A DNA stretch of 64,000 bases from CAZFBA01 sp964517135 (GTDB lineage Bacteria > Cyanobacteriota > Vampirovibrionia > JBFMGH01), in NCBI GenBank assembly GCA_964517135.1, contig CAZFBA010000002.1, positions 1 through 64,000 of the forward strand. Reading direction: 5' to 3'. A program made the position numbers and the translations under genes. The notes under the pieces were generated by a model. That model was not told where the DNA came from. It was given only the letters and a program-made list of their open reading frames with translations, and did no database searches. This document shows, one piece after another, positions 1 to 8,609 of the stretch; the stretch's first letter is position 1, and each line of letters starts with the position of its first letter.

Positions 1-19
1 TATATTTTCTGAAATCTGA

Positions 20-613
20 TTACTTATGACTTTGATTATACATGTTATCCGGTGATGCTTGTTGCTTTTTATGGTAGTGTTGTTGCCTTTTCTCTTGAAA
101 TAGTTGCATTCTCTGTTGCATTTTTTGCTGGTGTTGAGCAGCTTCTTGCTTGAGTATTGCTTTCTGTTCAGGTGTCAGTGTTGCTTTCAGGTCAGCTATA
201 CCTTCTATTCTGATACGGTGTATCTGGTTTTGAAGATTTGATACTTTATCCTGCTGGTTTAATAACTGGGCTTTAGAGACATCAGGGTCAAACATCTGTT
301 CCATTAGTTTCTGGCGTTCTGTTTTTAGCTGGTTTCTAATGCCTTCCATCTGTGTTTTAGAAGCTTCTTTTTTTGCTTTCAGCTGGTTTTTTTGCTCTTC
401 AGTGAGGTTGAGTTTTTGTAGCATGCCGATCATGCCACCATGGTGTTTGTGTGTTCCGGGTTTCATTTTGTGTGGGCCGCCCATACCTGAGTGTTTTTGA
501 TGCATACCCATGCCGGGTTGTTGATTATCTGGTGGTTGAGCTGAAGCCATTTGAGGTGCCAGGCTGATGGTTATTAAGCCTGCGAGTAATAATCCAAAAA
601 ACTGTTTTTTCAT
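20..613 (-). CDS. Spy/CpxP-like periplasmic chaperone
   Basis: This 197-residue exported protein opens with a clear signal peptide (KK, hydrophobic core, cleavage near ASA-Q). A Gly/Met/His-rich stretch follows at about residues 33-60, then a helical region with two LTxxQ-type motifs (LTEEQK near 70, LTPEQK near 147). Those paired motifs define the Spy/CpxP/ZraP family, whose members hold unfolded periplasmic proteins or bind metal. The His/Met-rich segment makes metal binding plausible, but this is inference. The ATG has a strong AAGGAG site about ten bases upstream. The gene sits directly downstream of an ECF sigma factor, so it is probably a member of that stress regulon. The C-terminus is rich in Gln and His. 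Confidence 0.8.
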   Translation of the reverse strand: MKKQFFGLLLAGLITISLAPQMASAQPPDNQQPGMGMHQKHSGMGGPHKMKPGTHKHHGGMIGMLQKLNLTEEQKNQLKAKKEASKTQMEGIRNQLKTERQKLMEQMFDPDVSKAQLLNQQDKVSNLQNQIHRIRIEGIADLKATLTPEQKAILKQEAAQHQQKMQQRMQLFQEKRQQHYHKKQQASPDNMYNQSHK

Positions 614-627
614 TGTTTTAAATCTCC

Positions 628-1206
628 TTAAGAAAGTGTTATACTTGTTATATGGGTTTTAAGTTTGTCTTTAAGTGTTTTGCGTGCGTTAAAGAGGCGT
701 GATTTTACGGTTCCTACTGGGCAATTAGATATTTTAGCGATTTCTTCATAGCTGAATTCTTCTATATCGTGCAGAATGATAGCAAGTTGCTGGTTTTCAG
801 GTAGTTTTTTAATCTCTTTTAAAACAAGGTTTTGTTCTGTTGTCAGGTTGAGGTGTCCTTCTATATCAGAGTCTTGTTCTGATATGATCTGGTTTAAGTT
901 TTTGTCTTCTATGCTAACTACTTTTTGTTGATAGCGTTTGTTGCTCCGGAGTTTGTCTTTGCAGGTATTGATGGCGATACTGCATAGCCATGTTGAAAAA
1001 CTGGAATTGCCTTTAAACGTTTTTATTGCTCTGAAAGCTTTTATGAAGGCTTCCTGGCTGATATCATCTAAATCTTCTACAGATTGAGTAAACCGGTATA
1101 TTACAGCTCTTACTCTGGATTGATGAAGCCTGACCAGTGCTTCAAAAGCCTTCAGGTCATTCTTTTTCTGTGTTCTTTTTATAAGGTCTTTTTCGTTTAT
1201 AGTCAT
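628..1206 (-). CDS. ECF-type RNA polymerase sigma factor
   Basis: This 192-residue protein has the two-domain ECF layout. Region 2 spans about residues 20-90, with DLDDISQEAFIKAF and STWLCSIAINTCKD. Region 4 spans about 130-182, with LPENQQLAIILHDIEEFSYEEIA and the helix-turn-helix stretch PVGTVKSRLFNARK. It should direct RNA polymerase to a dedicated regulon. Its start lies three bases after the stop of the upstream anti-sigma gene and lacks a good ribosome site, which suggests translational coupling. The Spy-like chaperone gene follows 14 bases downstream, pointing to an envelope-stress role. Confidence 0.92.
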   Translation of the reverse strand: MTINEKDLIKRTQKKNDLKAFEALVRLHQSRVRAVIYRFTQSVEDLDDISQEAFIKAFRAIKTFKGNSSFSTWLCSIAINTCKDKLRSNKRYQQKVVSIEDKNLNQIISEQDSDIEGHLNLTTEQNLVLKEIKKLPENQQLAIILHDIEEFSYEEIAKISNCPVGTVKSRLFNARKTLKDKLKTHITSITLS

Positions 1207-1209
1207 TCT

Positions 1210-1707
1210 TTATAACTTATCCAGATCGAGTAAGCCCCATTCATCGGTTGGCAGACCGGCTTCTGCTAGAATAGAGGTGTCTTGATTATAGATTATGTAG
1301 TCATAATCAGATATATAGGTATCGGTAATTTCAACATTATCAGTACTTAAGCTGATGCTATCTGGCCTGGATCCATTAATATTAATGATGATAACACCTG
1401 CAAGTATTAGAGATATTACTCCTGCTGCAATGTATTTGTAGTTGTTTAGTAGTATTGTTTTATTGGATGTTTTTTCAGATTCCAGTTGTAGTATTATTTC
1501 TGAAGCAAATGAATCTCTGGCTTCAGGTATGCTGATTTTTTGCAGGCTTTGAACAGCTTTCAACGTATTTTGGAGTTCTTGAAGCTCTTGATTGCAGCTT
1601 TTGCAGGTTTTAAGGTGCACAAGAAGCTCTTCTTTTTCGATATTTTCGATATTGTTATCGAGCAAATCGTTTAGCTGTGTTATAAAGTTGTCACAATTTT
1701 TGTTCAT
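1210..1707 (-). CDS. Membrane anti-sigma factor with zinc finger
   Basis: The protein is 165 residues when started at the ATG at 1707, which has GGAG about nine bases upstream. A longer GTG reading from 1764 adds 19 unlikely residues. Near residues 31-40 it has HLKTCKSC, the HxxxCxxC core of zinc-associated anti-sigma domains that clamp ECF sigma factors. One transmembrane helix follows (YIAAGVISLILAGVIIIN), then a short acidic extracytoplasmic tail. It should hold the downstream ECF sigma factor at the inner membrane. The gene order is reversed from the usual sigma-then-anti-sigma arrangement. Confidence 0.82.
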   Translation of the reverse strand: MNKNCDNFITQLNDLLDNNIENIEKEELLVHLKTCKSCNQELQELQNTLKAVQSLQKISIPEARDSFASEIILQLESEKTSNKTILLNNYKYIAAGVISLILAGVIIININGSRPDSISLSTDNVEITDTYISDYDYIIYNQDTSILAEAGLPTDEWGLLDLDKL

Positions 1708-1769
1708 TTTCTTATGCTCCAGATCTTTTAGTCTTTTGACGCACTGGAGTATGAATATGTTCACAGATG

Positions 1770-2375
1770 TTAAGAAATGTTAAGCACTTCTTCGAGGTTG
1801 CCTGTTTGAGTGATTTCAAAGAGTTTCTTTTCGTAGATATCCAGTTTTTCCGGGGTATATTGCCTGAAGTGTTCCATGGCAGCAGGCAGTTTAATCTGGC
1901 TGGTTGTTTTAAGATCTTTAAAATGGTTATTTAGCTCTACAAATTCTTTATACAGGTTACTGAATTCTTCCAGCCTTGCTGGTAGTTTGCTTTTTCTTTT
2001 CAGGTAAAACTGTATATCTTTGTTGAGCTTTTTGTATAGTTCTTGAATTATTTTAACTTCGAGTGTTAGATCTGCGTTGTCTTTTTCGTGATCCGGAAGT
2101 TCAAGAATGTGGTTGCCTTCAATTGTTGCTGGCGGGTTATTATACTTACTTGCCAGAACGCTTCCATATGCCACACATCCATAATAAATATATGTAATAG
2201 TTGTTAGAGGCTTGAGAAAGCTTGTTTCTAATTTTATTACTTGAAATTTTCTCTGGTTGTGTGACTTTAGCCTTGATATGTGGTTTATCTGTTCAAGGTT
2301 TGATTCGTTGAGTCCCGGGTTATAGTTTGCAAATCCGGGGTCGAAGCTGACACAGGTGCAGTGTGTATCTTTCAT
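1770..2375 (-). CDS. Hypothetical protein in the sigma operon
   Basis: I do not recognise this 201-residue protein. It has no signal peptide. Cysteines lie near the N-terminus (THCTCVSF) and in the middle (YYGCVAYGS). From about residue 100 it is strongly helical and charged and may form a coiled coil. It starts with ATG after a purine-rich AAGAAAGACGAG stretch. It is the first gene of a same-strand run with the anti-sigma factor, sigma factor and Spy-like gene, about 60 bases before the anti-sigma start, so it may belong to the same stress operon. Its function is unknown. Confidence 0.6.
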   Translation of the reverse strand: MKDTHCTCVSFDPGFANYNPGLNESNLEQINHISRLKSHNQRKFQVIKLETSFLKPLTTITYIYYGCVAYGSVLASKYNNPPATIEGNHILELPDHEKDNADLTLEVKIIQELYKKLNKDIQFYLKRKSKLPARLEEFSNLYKEFVELNNHFKDLKTTSQIKLPAAMEHFRQYTPEKLDIYEKKLFEITQTGNLEEVLNIS

Positions 2376-2579
2376 TTCTCGTCTTTCTTGTGAAATTTTT
2401 GTATTACCATGAAATCTATTTTATACTTTACCTCAAGTGAGCTTTTTTTTAATGAGCTTCATTGGTGAATAAGTTATTTAGAGGTAGTTCTATTTAAAAA
2501 AAACATGAGAAAATTTAATTAGGTTAACCTTTAAGTTTTAATTTTAGGCATTTCATAATTATTTTGGGAAACGATTAAG

Positions 2580-3800
2580 TTGAAAGTAGTTGGCTACTTA
2601 TGTTCTTCAATAGCAGGTAAGACTGATAAGTCTCTGGAACTTAAGATTCAGAGAGAACAGATTGAAAAATATTGCCGTGAACACGATTTTCAGATAGTAA
2701 GGTATTATACTGATCAGCCAGATACCTCAGATAACAAGCGTTCTGCACTTGAAGAAATAGTCAAAGATGCTGTAAATAATGAATTCGATCGGGTAGTACT
2801 TCTGAAATTTGATCGCCTGGGCTATGATAAAAATGTAAGATTGTGGCTTTTTAAAGAATTAGAGAAAAACAGGGTGGATGTATTTTCTCTTACCGAGCAG
2901 TCTGTTCTGAGAGATCCGGCAAAAGAAGATAATCAGGCAAAAATTAACCTTGTACTAAGAAGAGTCAGAGATATACCATCTTTACCTGAAGTTGTGACGA
3001 AGGTTATGGAGCTTGTAAGTAATCCTACATCTTCAGCAGCTGAACTCAGTAAGGTAATAGCACATGATCCTGGCTTGACAACAAGAGTTTTAAGGCTTGT
3101 AAATTCGGCTTATTATGGTTTTCCAAAGCAAATAAGCTCGGTGCAGCAGGCTATTATGATACTGGGTTTTACAACGATGAGGGGGCTGGTGCTTTCTACC
3201 AGCATATTCAAGATTTTTACCCCTAAAGAGTCTAAGCTGGGCAAAACGATTGATTATAAAAGATTCTGGAAACATTCTATTTCAACTGCTCTTGCATCAA
3301 AGCTGGTTGCAGTAAATGCAGGTCTTTCAGAGGGTGGAGATGCTTTTAGTTGTGGTATCCTGCATGATATAGGTAAGGTCGTTTTTGATCAGTATGATCA
3401 TTCTTCTTATGTTGAGGTCTTTAAATCTCTGAAACCTTATTATACTGCGGCAGAATTTCTTGATGCTGAAGATAAAATCATTGGTATTACACATTCTGAG
3501 ATAGGTTATCGTGTTGCTGACAAGTGGAACCTGCCTGTTAACCTTTCAGAGTCGATTAGATGTCACCATAATCCTATGGAATCAGTCTCTCATACCCGTC
3601 TTGTTTGCGTTGTCTATCTGGCTAACAATATTGTTAATATTATTGAAAGCCCATATCCTGTTGTGTCTATGGATAAGTTTATTCCAGATGTATTACAATA
3701 TCTCAATATTGATGAAGATAAACTCTATTACCTGTATAATTTATGCAAGGATGAAATTGAAAAAGGTGGAGAGTTAGAATCTTTCTTCGATCAGGTTTAA
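2580..3800 (+). CDS. Serine-resolvase-like domain fused to HDOD domain
   Basis: This is a 406-residue fusion with a TTG start. Residues 1-112 resemble the catalytic domain of serine resolvases: a VGYLCSS start, LKIQREQIEKYC, and LLKFDRLGYD. The presumed nucleophile Ser10 is kept, but the usual Arg at position 8 is Cys and the second Arg of the DRLxR motif is Tyr82, so recombinase activity is doubtful. No DNA-binding resolvase C-terminus follows. Instead residues 120-330 form an HDOD domain (DIPSLPEVVTKVMELV, DPGLTTRVLRLVNSAYYG) that keeps an HD pair in LHDIGK at residues 262-263. HDOD proteins act in signalling and motility. The diguanylate cyclase gene follows 12 bases downstream. Confidence 0.85.
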   Translation: MKVVGYLCSSIAGKTDKSLELKIQREQIEKYCREHDFQIVRYYTDQPDTSDNKRSALEEIVKDAVNNEFDRVVLLKFDRLGYDKNVRLWLFKELEKNRVDVFSLTEQSVLRDPAKEDNQAKINLVLRRVRDIPSLPEVVTKVMELVSNPTSSAAELSKVIAHDPGLTTRVLRLVNSAYYGFPKQISSVQQAIMILGFTTMRGLVLSTSIFKIFTPKESKLGKTIDYKRFWKHSISTALASKLVAVNAGLSEGGDAFSCGILHDIGKVVFDQYDHSSYVEVFKSLKPYYTAAEFLDAEDKIIGITHSEIGYRVADKWNLPVNLSESIRCHHNPMESVSHTRLVCVVYLANNIVNIIESPYPVVSMDKFIPDVLQYLNIDEDKLYYLYNLCKDEIEKGGELESFFDQV

Positions 3801-3812
3801 TGAGGTTTAAAA

Positions 3813-5288
3813 ATGGTTTCAGACCATCATAGCTCAAATATATCTGAATTAAGTGTTATTTATGAGATATCAAGCTCTATAAAGAGAAATCTAAAGATAA
3901 ACCATTTGTTGGAAGTTGTTTATGATATTTTAAATGCTTATATGGGTATAGATGATGTATGTTTATGGTTGAAAGATCCTAATGAAGGCTTATTCAAGCA
4001 GGTATTTAGTAAAAAGAATGTGTTTGAACCAGCTTTCATTAACACTATTAATGCTACCGGCAGCCTTGAACAGTCTTTAATGAGCGAAAAATTGATGTTT
4101 GTTACTCCTGAATCAAGGTTGTTGAGCATTGATTGTTTTGATCAAAATAACCTGAAAATTATTCCAGATGAATTCAGTCTTCTTTTGCCTGTCGTAGAAA
4201 AAGGTTCTATTGAGGGTATTTTAGGTATATTTAGTTCTTCTCAGCCAAGAAAAGAGATAACAACAGAGTCTTTGATAATGCTTTCTGTTTTGGGGATACA
4301 GGTTTCAGCTGCTGTTATTTATGATAAGCTTAATAAAAAGATTATGACAGAGATTGAAATGTCTTCTGCAACTAAAGAAATAGCTAAAATCATAGAAACA
4401 CAATATGAACTCAAATATGTAGTGCCTATTATGGGTGAAATACTTGATAAATATCTTCCGAATGCGCTTGTATATATGTTTATTAGAAATTCAGAGAATG
4501 ATCTTGAGCTATTCTGGCCTAACTCATATTCTACGCAGGTTGTTGATCCTCTTTTAAAAGAACTTCAAGAGACCTCAGCAATTGTTTTAACACCTGATAA
4601 GCAGGCAATAGCAATACCTGTATTTGTTAAAAATCACGTTTTTGGGGCTATTGTTGCCGATGCAAAGGTTACAGAGATTACTGAAAAAGAAATGGATCTA
4701 TTAAAAAGCTTTTCAGAACAATGTTCAATTACTGTCAATAGGGCGGCATCTTATGCTGAGACTGTAAAACACGCTACGGTAGATGCACTGACAGGCCTGG
4801 AAAACAGGCGACAGCTTGATAAAAGACTTTATCAGGAGGCTAGTCTCGTATTGAGAACCCATAGACCTCTGGCTCTGTTAATGATAGATATAGACCACTT
4901 CAAACAGGTCAATGATACACATGGCCATAGCGTAGGTGACTACGCTTTAAAGGAAATTGCAAAGCTGATAAAGCAGACAGTACGTGATTATGATGTTGCA
5001 GGTAGATATGGTGGTGAAGAATTTGTAATCATCCTGCCTGACACAACCCAGGAAGGTGCTGTAAAACTGGCAGACAGACTGAGAAAAACAGTTGAAAGAT
5101 CAGTCTTAAATATCAGCAAATTTACTTCCAGCAAGTCAGAAACGATTAATCTGACTCTGAGTATTGGTGTGGCAGTGTTTGATTCAGATTGTAAAAACCC
5201 GGCTGATGTATATGAAGAAGCAGATATTGCTCTGTATAAAGCTAAACAGGAAGGTAGAAACAGGGTTGTGTCGTTTAAAGGTATGTAA
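3813..5288 (+). CDS. GAF-domain diguanylate cyclase (GGDEF)
   Basis: This 491-residue protein has two GAF-like sensor segments (about residues 10-175 and 185-310) and a C-terminal GGDEF domain from about 320. The active-site motif is GGEEF at residues 400-404. The product-inhibition site RxxD is present at R391-D394, five residues upstream. The substrate loop reads DIDHFKQVNDTHGHSVGD. All of this fits an active, feedback-inhibited enzyme that makes cyclic di-GMP from two GTP. There is no transmembrane segment, so it should be cytoplasmic. It probably shares an operon with the HDOD fusion gene just upstream. Confidence 0.93.
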   Translation: MVSDHHSSNISELSVIYEISSSIKRNLKINHLLEVVYDILNAYMGIDDVCLWLKDPNEGLFKQVFSKKNVFEPAFINTINATGSLEQSLMSEKLMFVTPESRLLSIDCFDQNNLKIIPDEFSLLLPVVEKGSIEGILGIFSSSQPRKEITTESLIMLSVLGIQVSAAVIYDKLNKKIMTEIEMSSATKEIAKIIETQYELKYVVPIMGEILDKYLPNALVYMFIRNSENDLELFWPNSYSTQVVDPLLKELQETSAIVLTPDKQAIAIPVFVKNHVFGAIVADAKVTEITEKEMDLLKSFSEQCSITVNRAASYAETVKHATVDALTGLENRRQLDKRLYQEASLVLRTHRPLALLMIDIDHFKQVNDTHGHSVGDYALKEIAKLIKQTVRDYDVAGRYGGEEFVIILPDTTQEGAVKLADRLRKTVERSVLNISKFTSSKSETINLTLSIGVAVFDSDCKNPADVYEEADIALYKAKQEGRNRVVSFKGM

Positions 5289-5394
5289 AATACACTAGTG
5301 TTCACGTTTGTTTGCGTTGGCAACCTGTTACTCCCTGTAGCTGCTGTTTTCTATGCGATTGTAAATTTATGATATAAACAGCAAAAGAATATTT

Positions 5395-5424
5395 TTAATT
5401 CCTCTTTGATTCCTTTATTATAAT
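5395..5424 (+). promoter_or_regulatory. Probable promoter of gatC-pyrG-cdd
   Basis: A perfect TATAAT lies at 5419-5424, about 35 bases before the chosen gatC TTG start. The upstream hexamer TTAATT at 5395, 18 bases away, is a weak -35 match. No other good promoter is visible between the GGDEF gene and gatC. Confidence 0.35.
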
Positions 5425-5459
5425 GTTGATTGCAAGTTGATCGAAAGAGGTATAATCCA

Positions 5460-5744
5460 TTGCTTACCATAAATGATGTGGAACATGTAGCACGGCTTGC
5501 CCGTCTGGCCTTGACTGACAGTGAAAAAGAGATGTTTGCCAGGCAACTTGGTGATATAGTAGGTTATTTTAATTTATTAAATGAACTTAATACTGAAAAT
5601 GTTGAACCTATGGCTCATGCTGTTCCGGTGAAGAATGTTATGAGAGAAGATCAGGTAGAAAAGAAATATTCAAGAGATGAAATGCTTGCCATTTCACCTT
5701 TTGAAGAAGATGGTTTTATACGGGTACCGAAAATTACAGACTGA
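5460..5744 (+). CDS. gatC: Glutamyl-tRNA(Gln) amidotransferase subunit C
   Basis: GatC is a small structural subunit of the GatCAB complex, which amidates mischarged Glu-tRNA(Gln) or Asp-tRNA(Asn). The family signature is clear: INDVEHVARLARLALTDSE, then MAHAVPVKNVMREDQV and a C-terminal GFIRVPKI. I start it at the TTG at 5460, preceded by AAAGAGG nine bases away. This gives 94 residues, the usual size, whereas the longer reading from 5430 adds ten unlikely residues. gatA and gatB are not in this window. pyrG follows 13 bases downstream. Confidence 0.92.
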   Translation: MLTINDVEHVARLARLALTDSEKEMFARQLGDIVGYFNLLNELNTENVEPMAHAVPVKNVMREDQVEKKYSRDEMLAISPFEEDGFIRVPKITD

Positions 5745-5757
5745 TAAAAGAGGAAAT

Positions 5758-7440
5758 ATGGTTACTAAATATATTTTTGTTACGGGTGGAGTTGTAAGTT
5801 CTCTGGGTAAAGGAATTGTAGCAGCTTCCCTTGGGAAACTTATGAGAGCCAGAGGGTTTTCAGTTACTATTCAAAAATTTGATCCTTATATCAATGTGGA
5901 TCCTGGTACAATGAGTCCTTTTCAGCATGGTGAAGTCTTTGTTACTGATGATGGGGCTGAAACCGACCTTGATCTTGGTCATTATGAGCGTTTTATAGAT
6001 GCAAACCTTGGCAAGATAAATAATGTTACTTCAGGAAGTGTCTATCAAAGCGTTATAACTAAAGAAAGAAGAGGTGAATATCTCGGCGGTACTGTTCAGA
6101 TTATACCTCACGTCACGGATGAGATTAAATACAGGATTGCAGAAGCAGCAGCATTTCATCAACCTGATATTCTTATTGCAGAAGTTGGCGGTACCGTTGG
6201 TGACATTGAAGGGCTGGCCTTTCTTGAAGCAATCAGGCAGTTTAGAAATGACGTAGGGAGAAAGAATTCAGTATCTATACACGTGACACTGGTTCCATAT
6301 ATAGGTGCAGCAGGGGAATTGAAGACTAAACCTACACAGCACAGCGTAAATACTTTGAGGAGTATTGGTATACAGCCTGATATACTGGTTCTCAGAACAG
6401 AGTATGAGGTTAACAGGTCACAAAGAGAAAAAATTTCACAGTTTACAAACGTTCCGGTCGAGTCAGTTATTCAATGCAAGGATATGAAAAGTATCTATGA
6501 AGTACCACTGGCTATAGAAAGCGAAGGCCTTCCCAGAGAAGTGCTCTCAAGACTGGATCTTGCTGATTTACCGCCTGACCTTGAAAAATGGAAAGAGGTT
6601 GTTAACAGGCTTAAATATCCGGGCAAAACTCTGAAGGTAGCTATAGCAGGCAAATATACCAAGCTTTCAGATGCCTATCTCTCTGTTGTAGAAGCAATAA
6701 AGCATGCCGGTGCTGCTATAGGTCGTGGTATTGATCTAAAATGGGTTTCTTCAGAAGATTGCCTTACAGAAGATAAGACATATGAAGAGTTTAACGATGT
6801 TGATGCTATTATTGTCCCCGGAGGATTTGGCTATAGAGGTATAGAAGGAAAAATAAACGTTATAAAATATGCTAGAGAAAAGAATATACCATTTCTGGGG
6901 TTGTGTCTTGGTATGCAGTGTGCCATGATTGAGTTTGCCAGAAATGTTGCAGGCTTTGAAAACGCTAATAGTACAGAGTTTGAACCAGATACGCCACACC
7001 CTGTAGTTGACCTAATGGCAGATCAAGAAACCATAACAGACTATGGCGGAACCATGCGTCTGGGGCAGTTTCCGTGTAGTCTCCATTCTGAGAGCAAATC
7101 AAGGATACTGTATGGAACAGACCTTATATACGAAAGACACAGACATCGCTATGAGATTAAAAATATCTACAGAGAACCACTTGAAAATCATGGTATGCTG
7201 ATTGCAGGCACTTCACCGGATGGAAAACTGGTTGAACTTATAGAACTGAAATCTAATAAATATTTTATTGCTTCACAATATCACCCTGAGTTTAAATCAA
7301 GGCCAGAACGTCCTCATCCGCTGTTTATAGGTCTTCTAACAGCCGCAGCAGATAAAGATCTGGCTACAGTAGTTGAAGAAATTAACGCCAATGAAACATA
7401 TAAACCATCAGATTTCCATACAACTCTTACAAAGAGCTAA
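5758..7440 (+). CDS. pyrG: CTP synthase
   Basis: CTP synthase converts UTP to CTP using ATP and glutamine. The 560-residue protein begins TKYIFVTGGVVSSLGKG, the family's P-loop-like start, followed by the synthetase domain (DPYINVDPGTMSPFQHGEVF). The C-terminal class I glutaminase domain holds the catalytic triad: Cys383 in GLCLGMQC, then His509 and Glu511 in YHPEF. The ATG at 5758 follows AAGAGGAAAT. An in-frame extension back to 5677 would overlap gatC and is not needed. The downstream cdd gene overlaps its 3' end, which links CTP synthesis to pyrimidine salvage. Confidence 0.97.
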   Translation: MVTKYIFVTGGVVSSLGKGIVAASLGKLMRARGFSVTIQKFDPYINVDPGTMSPFQHGEVFVTDDGAETDLDLGHYERFIDANLGKINNVTSGSVYQSVITKERRGEYLGGTVQIIPHVTDEIKYRIAEAAAFHQPDILIAEVGGTVGDIEGLAFLEAIRQFRNDVGRKNSVSIHVTLVPYIGAAGELKTKPTQHSVNTLRSIGIQPDILVLRTEYEVNRSQREKISQFTNVPVESVIQCKDMKSIYEVPLAIESEGLPREVLSRLDLADLPPDLEKWKEVVNRLKYPGKTLKVAIAGKYTKLSDAYLSVVEAIKHAGAAIGRGIDLKWVSSEDCLTEDKTYEEFNDVDAIIVPGGFGYRGIEGKINVIKYAREKNIPFLGLCLGMQCAMIEFARNVAGFENANSTEFEPDTPHPVVDLMADQETITDYGGTMRLGQFPCSLHSESKSRILYGTDLIYERHRHRYEIKNIYREPLENHGMLIAGTSPDGKLVELIELKSNKYFIASQYHPEFKSRPERPHPLFIGLLTAAADKDLATVVEEINANETYKPSDFHTTLTKS

Positions 7441-7825
7441 AACTATTGCAGATAAAGCTTATGCGCCGTACTCAAATTTTTTTGTTGGGGCAGCGGTTTT
7501 AACCTCATCAGGCAATATTTATGAGGGTTGTAATGTTGAAAATGCCAGCTATGGCCTGACATTGTGTGCTGAACGTAATGCTCTTTCTTCTATGATTGTT
7601 GCTGGTAATAAAAAGTTTGAGGCAATAGCAGTTGTTGCGAAGAAAAATACAGATGAAGGTCTTAAAGAGGTGTCAGGATGCTTTCCGTGTGGGGCATGCC
7701 GTCAATGGCTTTATGAATTTGGCCCTGATGCTGTAGTTATTACAGAAGACAAACAGAACCAACCTGTCTTTACAGCAGTTAGAGATCTTTTGCCAGAAGC
7801 TTTTGGCCCTGAGGCACTAGAGTAA
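7391..7825 (+). CDS. cdd: Cytidine deaminase
   Basis: This is a small tetrameric-type cytidine deaminase of 144 residues that converts cytidine and deoxycytidine to the uridine forms. The zinc site is visible: CAERNA, with Cys59 as ligand and catalytic Glu61, and PCGACRQW, which supplies the other two cysteines. The substrate region has AYAPYSNFFVGAA and GCNVENASYG. I chose the ATG at 7391, which matches family length. A TTG at 7373 is also possible. Either start lies inside the end of pyrG, so the two genes are probably translationally coupled. Confidence 0.93.
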   Translation: MKHINHQISIQLLQRAKTIADKAYAPYSNFFVGAAVLTSSGNIYEGCNVENASYGLTLCAERNALSSMIVAGNKKFEAIAVVAKKNTDEGLKEVSGCFPCGACRQWLYEFGPDAVVITEDKQNQPVFTAVRDLLPEAFGPEALE

Positions 7826-7830
7826 TATGA

Positions 7831-8160
7831 TTATTCATCTTCTTCAAAATCGTTGGCCTGCAAATGGTGAAGCCACCGGCTGTAATCCTGGTTTTCTAGG
7901 CTTTGTATATATCTGTAAAGTGTTTCAAGTAATTTTTGCCCGCTCAGACGTGTTCCAACAATGGCATAGTTATTTTCATTATCCTCAAGAAGTGTTAGTT
8001 CTGCATGAATAATTTTTTCTGTATTGGTTTCAGGCTTTCTGACAAGTATATCCTTTAACCAGCGTGTTAAAATGATGCTGGGGGGAACCTCAGCGGCATA
8101 TTTTTTCAATTCTTTTGCAAATTCTTTTAAAATCATGTCAATAAAGCCTCTATTATTCAT
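7831..8160 (-). CDS. Hypothetical protein
   Basis: I do not recognise this small soluble protein (109 residues from the ATG at 8160). It is largely helical, with a very acidic end (ANDFEEDE) and a central DNENNYAIVGTRLSG segment. A second ATG at 8136 has a better ribosome site (AGAGG about ten bases upstream) and would give 101 residues, so the true start may be there. It converges on cdd with only five bases between stops and is divergent from the DUF4186 gene. Confidence 0.55.
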   Translation of the reverse strand: MNNRGFIDMILKEFAKELKKYAAEVPPSIILTRWLKDILVRKPETNTEKIIHAELTLLEDNENNYAIVGTRLSGQKLLETLYRYIQSLENQDYSRWLHHLQANDFEEDE

Positions 8161-8241
8161 TATAATACTCGTAGTGGAATTTTTTTAGCCGTCAATTTAT
8201 TTAATTTAGTGGTATTATAGAAACTGTAAGAGTCTTTAATA

Positions 8242-8607
8242 ATGGAAAAAGTGCTGAATAAATTGTTAAAATCTAGCTTTAGAAGCAGGTTCAGGTTATC
8301 TGCAAAGGATCTTGATTATATTGATCAAAGAGGTCTAGAGGTTATAAGATCCCATGCGGTTGATTTTATAGCTAAAAGAATTGCTCCGGAAAAGATTCTT
8401 AACGATGGCAAGCAAACACCCTTTAAGGATCACCCGGTATTTGTAGCCCAGCATGCTACTGCAACCTGTTGTAGAAATTGTATTCAAAAGTGGCACAGCT
8501 ATCCTAAAGGAGTTGCTATGTCAGAAATTCAGCAAAAATACATTGTTGACTTAATTATGTTCTGGATTACATCGCAATATAATCAAAATGCTGTATTAAA
8601 GAGGTAA
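8242..8607 (+). CDS. DUF4186 family protein
   Basis: This 121-residue protein matches the DUF4186 pattern: RSRFRLSAKDLDYID near the start, then NDGKQTPFKDHPVFVAQHAT, CCRNCIQKWH, and a final helix rich in aromatics. The conserved His and Cys residues (AQHATATCCRNC) suggest metal binding, but no function has been established to my knowledge. It is followed two bases later by a secreted protein gene in the same direction, so the two may be co-transcribed. Confidence 0.8.
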   Translation: MEKVLNKLLKSSFRSRFRLSAKDLDYIDQRGLEVIRSHAVDFIAKRIAPEKILNDGKQTPFKDHPVFVAQHATATCCRNCIQKWHSYPKGVAMSEIQQKYIVDLIMFWITSQYNQNAVLKR

Positions 8608-8609
8608 AA

